64,000 nucleotides of DNA from Benincasa hispida (taxonomy: Eukaryota > Streptophyta > Magnoliopsida > Cucurbitales > Cucurbitaceae): contig NC_052354.1 in the NCBI RefSeq assembly GCF_009727055.1, positions 45,225,830-45,289,829 of the forward strand. Direction: 5' to 3'. The position numbers and the translations under genes are program-made. This document shows, piece after piece, positions 59,936 to 64,000 of this stretch (within the stretch, counting starts at the first letter, position 1; the number at the start of each line of letters is the position of its first letter). The notes beneath the pieces were generated by a model. It did not search any database, was not told where the DNA came from, and worked only from the letters and a program-made list of their open reading frames with translations.

Positions 59936-61640
59936 AGCTTTAAACGAAAATACTAACGAGTTACTGAAAAGAAAAACACATTGACCTACGTTAGGTTTTA
60001 AGCAAATACCTACTGTAAAACAAACAACATCCAATAAGGTTTTAGCAAAACTAACATGAACCCCGTGTGACATCTAGTTTCGCAATGACGCTTCAAAGGT
60101 TTAGGACAAAAGTCGCCGAAGGGAGGTCAGTTATCCCTCCTCTGAATTGAGAAGATCTCAACTAGTCATTAATACTAGAACGACTAGCCATCATTGATTT
60201 GGCCAAGAGATGATTAACTTACTTAACAATCTCCCGTAAGTGTGACCCGCCATTTTAAGCCCTAGAGGTTCGTCCCAAAAGGCCAATCCGAAGGGGAAAA
60301 AATCCGATTGGGGCAAAGCATAAAGCGACCTTATCCATTTCTGGAGTTCACCTTGATATCGACCAACTACATAAAACCCATCCGAAGGGGGCCACATCGA
60401 AGGTGACACGAGGGCGTACAGAATAATCTCACGCTGTGAACCAATGACAGAGACCATATGACGTGTTGGCACACACCCTTTACCCACTTACTATAAATAT
60501 TCTTTCCGTCCACCTTGATATTGACTCATGCAAACCCCATCCGAAGGGGGATACGTCATGGGGCATCTCGAGGCCAAGCATGAATCTCACGGTGTGAACA
60601 TACAAGGAGAAATGTGAGCGGAATCATACACATATCTGATACGCCTTCTCCTCCCACTGAATATTTTATAACCTAGGGTTTAGTTTACTTTGGAAAAACA
60701 CGACTAAGGATTTTAACCAAGTGACTTTTAGGTTTTCCTAAGAGTAACTTTTACCTTGGATAGTTGAACAATATTTGATCATCATCCATTAAATTCTTTA
60801 ACAAAGTCTTTGACCAAAACGTCGCATGCTTGTTGAAAATCTATCTAATTCACCTTTCCAGGTAGGTTCCTAGGTAGGGGTGTTATGTTTTCGTCAACTC
60901 AAGAACCCCAGCCTAGCCAAAACCCGCATTAGACAAAAGGTCCCTTATTGATAGGTTTACAACAAATTTAATCTTTTATTCCAATCAATTTAATCCTATT
61001 AAACTTATTTAAAAAGATTAATCTAGGTTACTAAACTCTTTAGAGCCATTTGTACTTAGGTCTATCTCAATCCAATTTTAAAACCCTTTTTAACAACTTG
61101 AGTTCATCCTAAGTTTGCATGCAACTCTGAATTATTGATTTAGGTCTAATTTCCTTTATAACACTTATAAATGGAAATAACCACATCAATGCGATGCTAA
61201 CACATGCAAGACATTCATAACGTTTATAAACGGCCTAAGTGTCATGCTCAATGCACTGTCCATTCATTGCTACTTCTTTTATATAACACTTATACAAAAC
61301 CGCAATGAAACAAGCAAGACATGCTTCCATTCACCCTTAGACTATAACATTTATAATAAAAGGATGAAGCATGACAATGCTCAATGCATGCAAAATATAA
61401 CTCTTATATTTCATGATGCATGTGCATGCTCTCAAGTAATTTCTTCATGCAATATTATAACATTTATAATACATGATACATGAGTAATTGCACAATCTAA
61501 GGTGGGTTTTAACTATATGACAAACACTTAGACATATAAAAACCATACATCACATGCATAAGCAATAAAAGTTGATGAACTGGGTCAAATTTCCTTAAAA
61601 CACAAAAGGGAAAGCTAACTATTACAAAGACAAGGAGTCT
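59936..61640 (-). other. Leader of element C, gag-proximal part
   Basis: Noncoding, homologous to 13600-14900 of element A. It contains two tandem modules with CCCCCTTCGGATGGG (reverse strand, near 60380 and 60545). The reverse-strand frame 60191-60487 (98 codons) lies across these modules, has no counterpart in A and is not regarded as a gene. 61100-61560 has repeated ACACTTATA/ATAACATTTATAA motifs. Confidence 0.65.
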
Positions 61641-61724
61641 CCGGTTAAAACAGGACAACCGGATCTTGAACCGCTCAGCAAAGCATCGCTTCTACAACCA
61701 TCCATCGTGTACTATGCTCCCCGC

Positions 61725-62280
61725 GATCGTTTACACGATAAAACAAACCTTTCGTTCTATCGCCTACCAGCGCTCCTAGAGTTAAACGATCGTTTAGCAT
61801 TACTATACGATCGTCTAGAAAAATCCAAACAATCGTTTAGCCATTACAACATGATCGTGTAGCTTTACTAAGCAATGAAGCCTGGAGTACACGATCGCTT
61901 AGTGCGCTCCGTGCGACGCCCACTTTCCGCAATCGTCTAAGCGACTACGATGTCACGAAGCACCATCACCTAAGCGATCGCTTAGCAAGCGTCTTCGTAT
62001 CGCATACATGCGATCACATAGGTAGTAACTAAGCGATGAAGCTTGTTAACTACACGATCGTCTAGTGCGTGCCTTCAACTAAACGACGACCATCGCTGCT
62101 TCCACTACGATCACCTACCTCCAGCGTCTACGCGATCGCGCAACCAACACTACATGATATGGTAAACGATTTACCCCATCGCTTAGCATTAGCTAAACGA
62201 TTGTTTAGAAAATACTACACGATCGTCTAGAAAAAATATCTAAACAATCGCTTAGTTAAATCCCAACGATCGTTTACCTG
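61725..62280. repeat. CGATCGTTTAG palindrome array in the leader of element C
   Basis: About 17 degenerate copies of (A/G)CGATCGTTTAG over 555 bp, spaced roughly 20-45 bp (for example AAACGATCGTTTAGC near 61783 and CAACGATCGTTTACC near 62265). The core is self-complementary. The same motif fills part of the family's LTRs but not the leader of element A. Confidence 0.8.
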
Positions 62281-62603
62281 AGGCTACAGGACTCGATCAA
62301 CGCTTGATCTTCTTCTTCGTTGAGAACTGCATCGTCATACGCTGAAGCTTCATCACGAATGACTCGACGAACTAGAACTTTTCGAATTAAAGACTCGATT
62401 GCAAAGCTAATTTCGCCCAAAAATGTTGGGGCCCTTACAATTAACAATTTGTAAAACTGAAAGTTGTAACAAAAAGGCAATTTAAACCCGAAACATTCAT
62501 CAAGTCATCCACAAATGTAGAAAACGGTTAACTACAAATGCAGAAACCCACCACGACTGTAAATAACGTTCGATTCAAATCTGTAATTTGGAATATCAGA
62601 GAA

Positions 62604-62619
62604 CTTGGCTCTGATACCA
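62604..62619 (-). other. Primer-binding site of element C
   Basis: The reverse strand reads TGGTATCAGAGCCAAG, 15 of 16 bases matching the initiator methionine tRNA site, two bases inside the 5' LTR. Confidence 0.88.
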
Positions 62620-62621
62620 AT

Positions 62622-64000
62622 TGAAGGAAATCAGGACGGTGATTTCCGTGAGCAGCGGAAGCAAGACTATTCCAAATTACAATCATGAATCTATAATACA
62701 TTTACAGTCAACTTCAATACAAGCCGTTATGCAAATATATAGAGAAATTACAGCATGAACTATAAATGTATAATGAGACAAACTCTATATGAACATCGGC
62801 AGAAGGGTCTCCACGCTCCAATGCGCACTCTAATCGAAAAACAGTGACCATGAACAGTCGATCAACACGACCGCAACATCGCACAAACACAGCATGAACT
62901 CTTCGCGCTCGTTCTCAATGATCTCCTTGATCATGAACTCCTCCGCAACAGCGACCGGCCTCCTAAAAACCTCGACGGTGTCGAGTTGAGTATGACACCA
63001 CCAAAGAGGCGACCTTGGTATTCTCGGTGTGAGAATCCAAAGGGTTTCGTACGTGGTGTGAGGCAGACAAACGGAGGAAAGACAGATCGTGTACATGACT
63101 GGGCAAGTGGGAGAAGTCGGAGACCTATCTATAGGTCGATGCTCAATCGTTTAGATAAAACTATGTGATCATCTAGCAAAAGCTATACGATTGTTTAGCT
63201 CGGTCGATTCTACACGATCGTTTACCTTGGCCCACCGATCGTCTAGCAAAGCTATGTGATCGCTTAGTAAATACTACATGATTGTTTAGCTAGCATCTGC
63301 ACGATCGTTTACTTAGCCCAGCCGTCGTTTAGTAAATCTGTATTTACTTGATGACTTTCGTGAATTTCTTTTCGCCAGAGAGAAACTCAAAAATTTTCTA
63401 ACTTTGCAAAAACCTCTCTTTCAAAATAGGAAACCGATTTCCTTTTAAAACCTCACGGTTACCATGATCAATAACCACCAACTACATTTTGGTTATTTAA
63501 AAGAAAAAGTATTAATTATCTAATAATCAATATTATTATAAATATAAATGATAACCAACTTATCCTACTATATTTATAACCTCCAGTTTTAATATTTCAT
63601 CTCATGAAACATATAAACCATAGTTCTTTTTCTATTCCATGGTACTTAATGTAAATCTCATTTACATCAATCCTCTGCTAGATGTATCTCATACATCATA
63701 TCGATTATATCACATATAATCAAAATACCTCTTGTCAATTTGAACATTTCAAATCAACACCAAGAACTTATCCTTCAACATGAATCCAAGCTACCAAAGG
63801 GACCTCATGGACTTATAGATCCGAAGCTCCAACAGTACGTGAATAACTGACTAAACTCTTTAGTCATGGGATCCACCATCCGTTAAATGCCAGGCACTCC
63901 ACTAAAGACCGACAGCTGAACTCTCCTCACTACAAATATATTATGTGTCCATCTTAACCAATGAGCAGTGTGACAACCCTTCACAGATCGCTCGTAAGTA
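62622..64000 (-). repeat. 5' LTR of element C, cut by the window edge
   Basis: Begins (in + coordinates) TGAAGGAAATCAGGACGGTG and runs past the end of the window at a point homologous to the CACTGTTGATTGGTTATATC region of the other LTRs. The CGATCG array lies at about 63135-63340. Frames at 62830-63168 are LTR sequence. The LTR is not internally deleted like its partner at 55275-56685. Confidence 0.85.

Larger units (their letters stand above)
55275..64000 (-). mobile_element. Element C: Ty1/copia retrotransposon, gag-less, extends beyond window
   Basis: Read on the reverse strand: 5' LTR from beyond 64000 to 62622, primer-binding site 62619-62604, leader to about 59940, a short remnant frame, protease, integrase, reverse transcriptase, RNase H (end 56778), polypurine tract 56700-56686, 3' LTR 56685-55275. 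The gag gene present in element A between leader and protease is missing. Stops interrupt pol several times. The 5-bp target duplication would be AGATA, judged from its left flank; the right flank is outside the window. Confidence 0.88.

Noticed and set aside
60191..60487. 98-codon reverse frame in the leader of element C
   Set aside because: Lies in an untranslated leader, spans tandem modules, and has no intact counterpart in the homologous leader of element A.
61725..62280. Repeat array as a CRISPR-like array
   Set aside because: Units are degenerate, spacing is irregular, and it belongs to a plant retrotransposon leader; no cas genes exist in this plant DNA.

Overview
The window is plant nuclear DNA: very AT-rich, intron-bearing, full of LTR retrotransposons, MITEs and poly-T or TA runs, with plastid-derived fragments. 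The retroelement and MITE families look like those of cucurbit genomes (inference from recalled patterns, moderate confidence). Nothing bacterial, and no CRISPR, operon or defence locus, is present. Two host genes are supported: an atypical bHLH transcription factor of the IBH1/AIF type (6656-7246, +) with a 5'UTR intron, and a small membrane protein (45562-45825, -) of unknown function.

Layout. 1-6200 is AT-rich intergenic DNA with two PIF/Harbinger-type MITEs. 6220-7390 is the bHLH gene. 9095-23897 is one Ty1/copia element (element A) bounded by a perfect CAGAC target-site duplication. It is swollen to 14.8 kb by four LTR insertions of related copia elements, three of them solo LTRs with recognisable duplications, and it has lost integrase and reverse transcriptase. 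23900-40450 is intergenic DNA with dispersed repeats, a promoter-like GGGCCCA cluster, hairpin elements, an LTR-like block and a 128-bp tandem satellite. 40454-44962 is a decayed PIF/Harbinger transposon with both genes (DDE transposase and Myb/SANT-like protein); its transposase is interrupted by a plastid psaB fragment. 45562-45825 is the small membrane protein gene. 46000-51320 holds foldback repeats, a GC-rich promoter-like island and a plastid trnT-GGU insertion. 51388-53382 is a solo copia LTR, followed by a Ty3/gypsy 3'-end relic. 53955 to the window edge is a reverse-strand copia element (element C) set in an older LTR of its own family; C keeps primer-binding site, polypurine tract and most of pol but has lost gag.

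Main biological story. A long-LTR (about 1.6-2.2 kb) copia family has repeatedly inserted into its own copies. Two subfamilies can be told apart. One (element A, solo LTR 11634-13548) lacks, and the other (element C and most other LTRs) carries, arrays of a degenerate palindrome around CGATCGTTTAG in the LTR and, in C, in the untranslated leader. Element A carries an unrelated GGTTCG array in the corresponding leader zone. All pol and gag reading frames seen are broken, so no autonomous copy is present. The Harbinger element and the two MITEs look like an autonomous-to-nonautonomous family pair.
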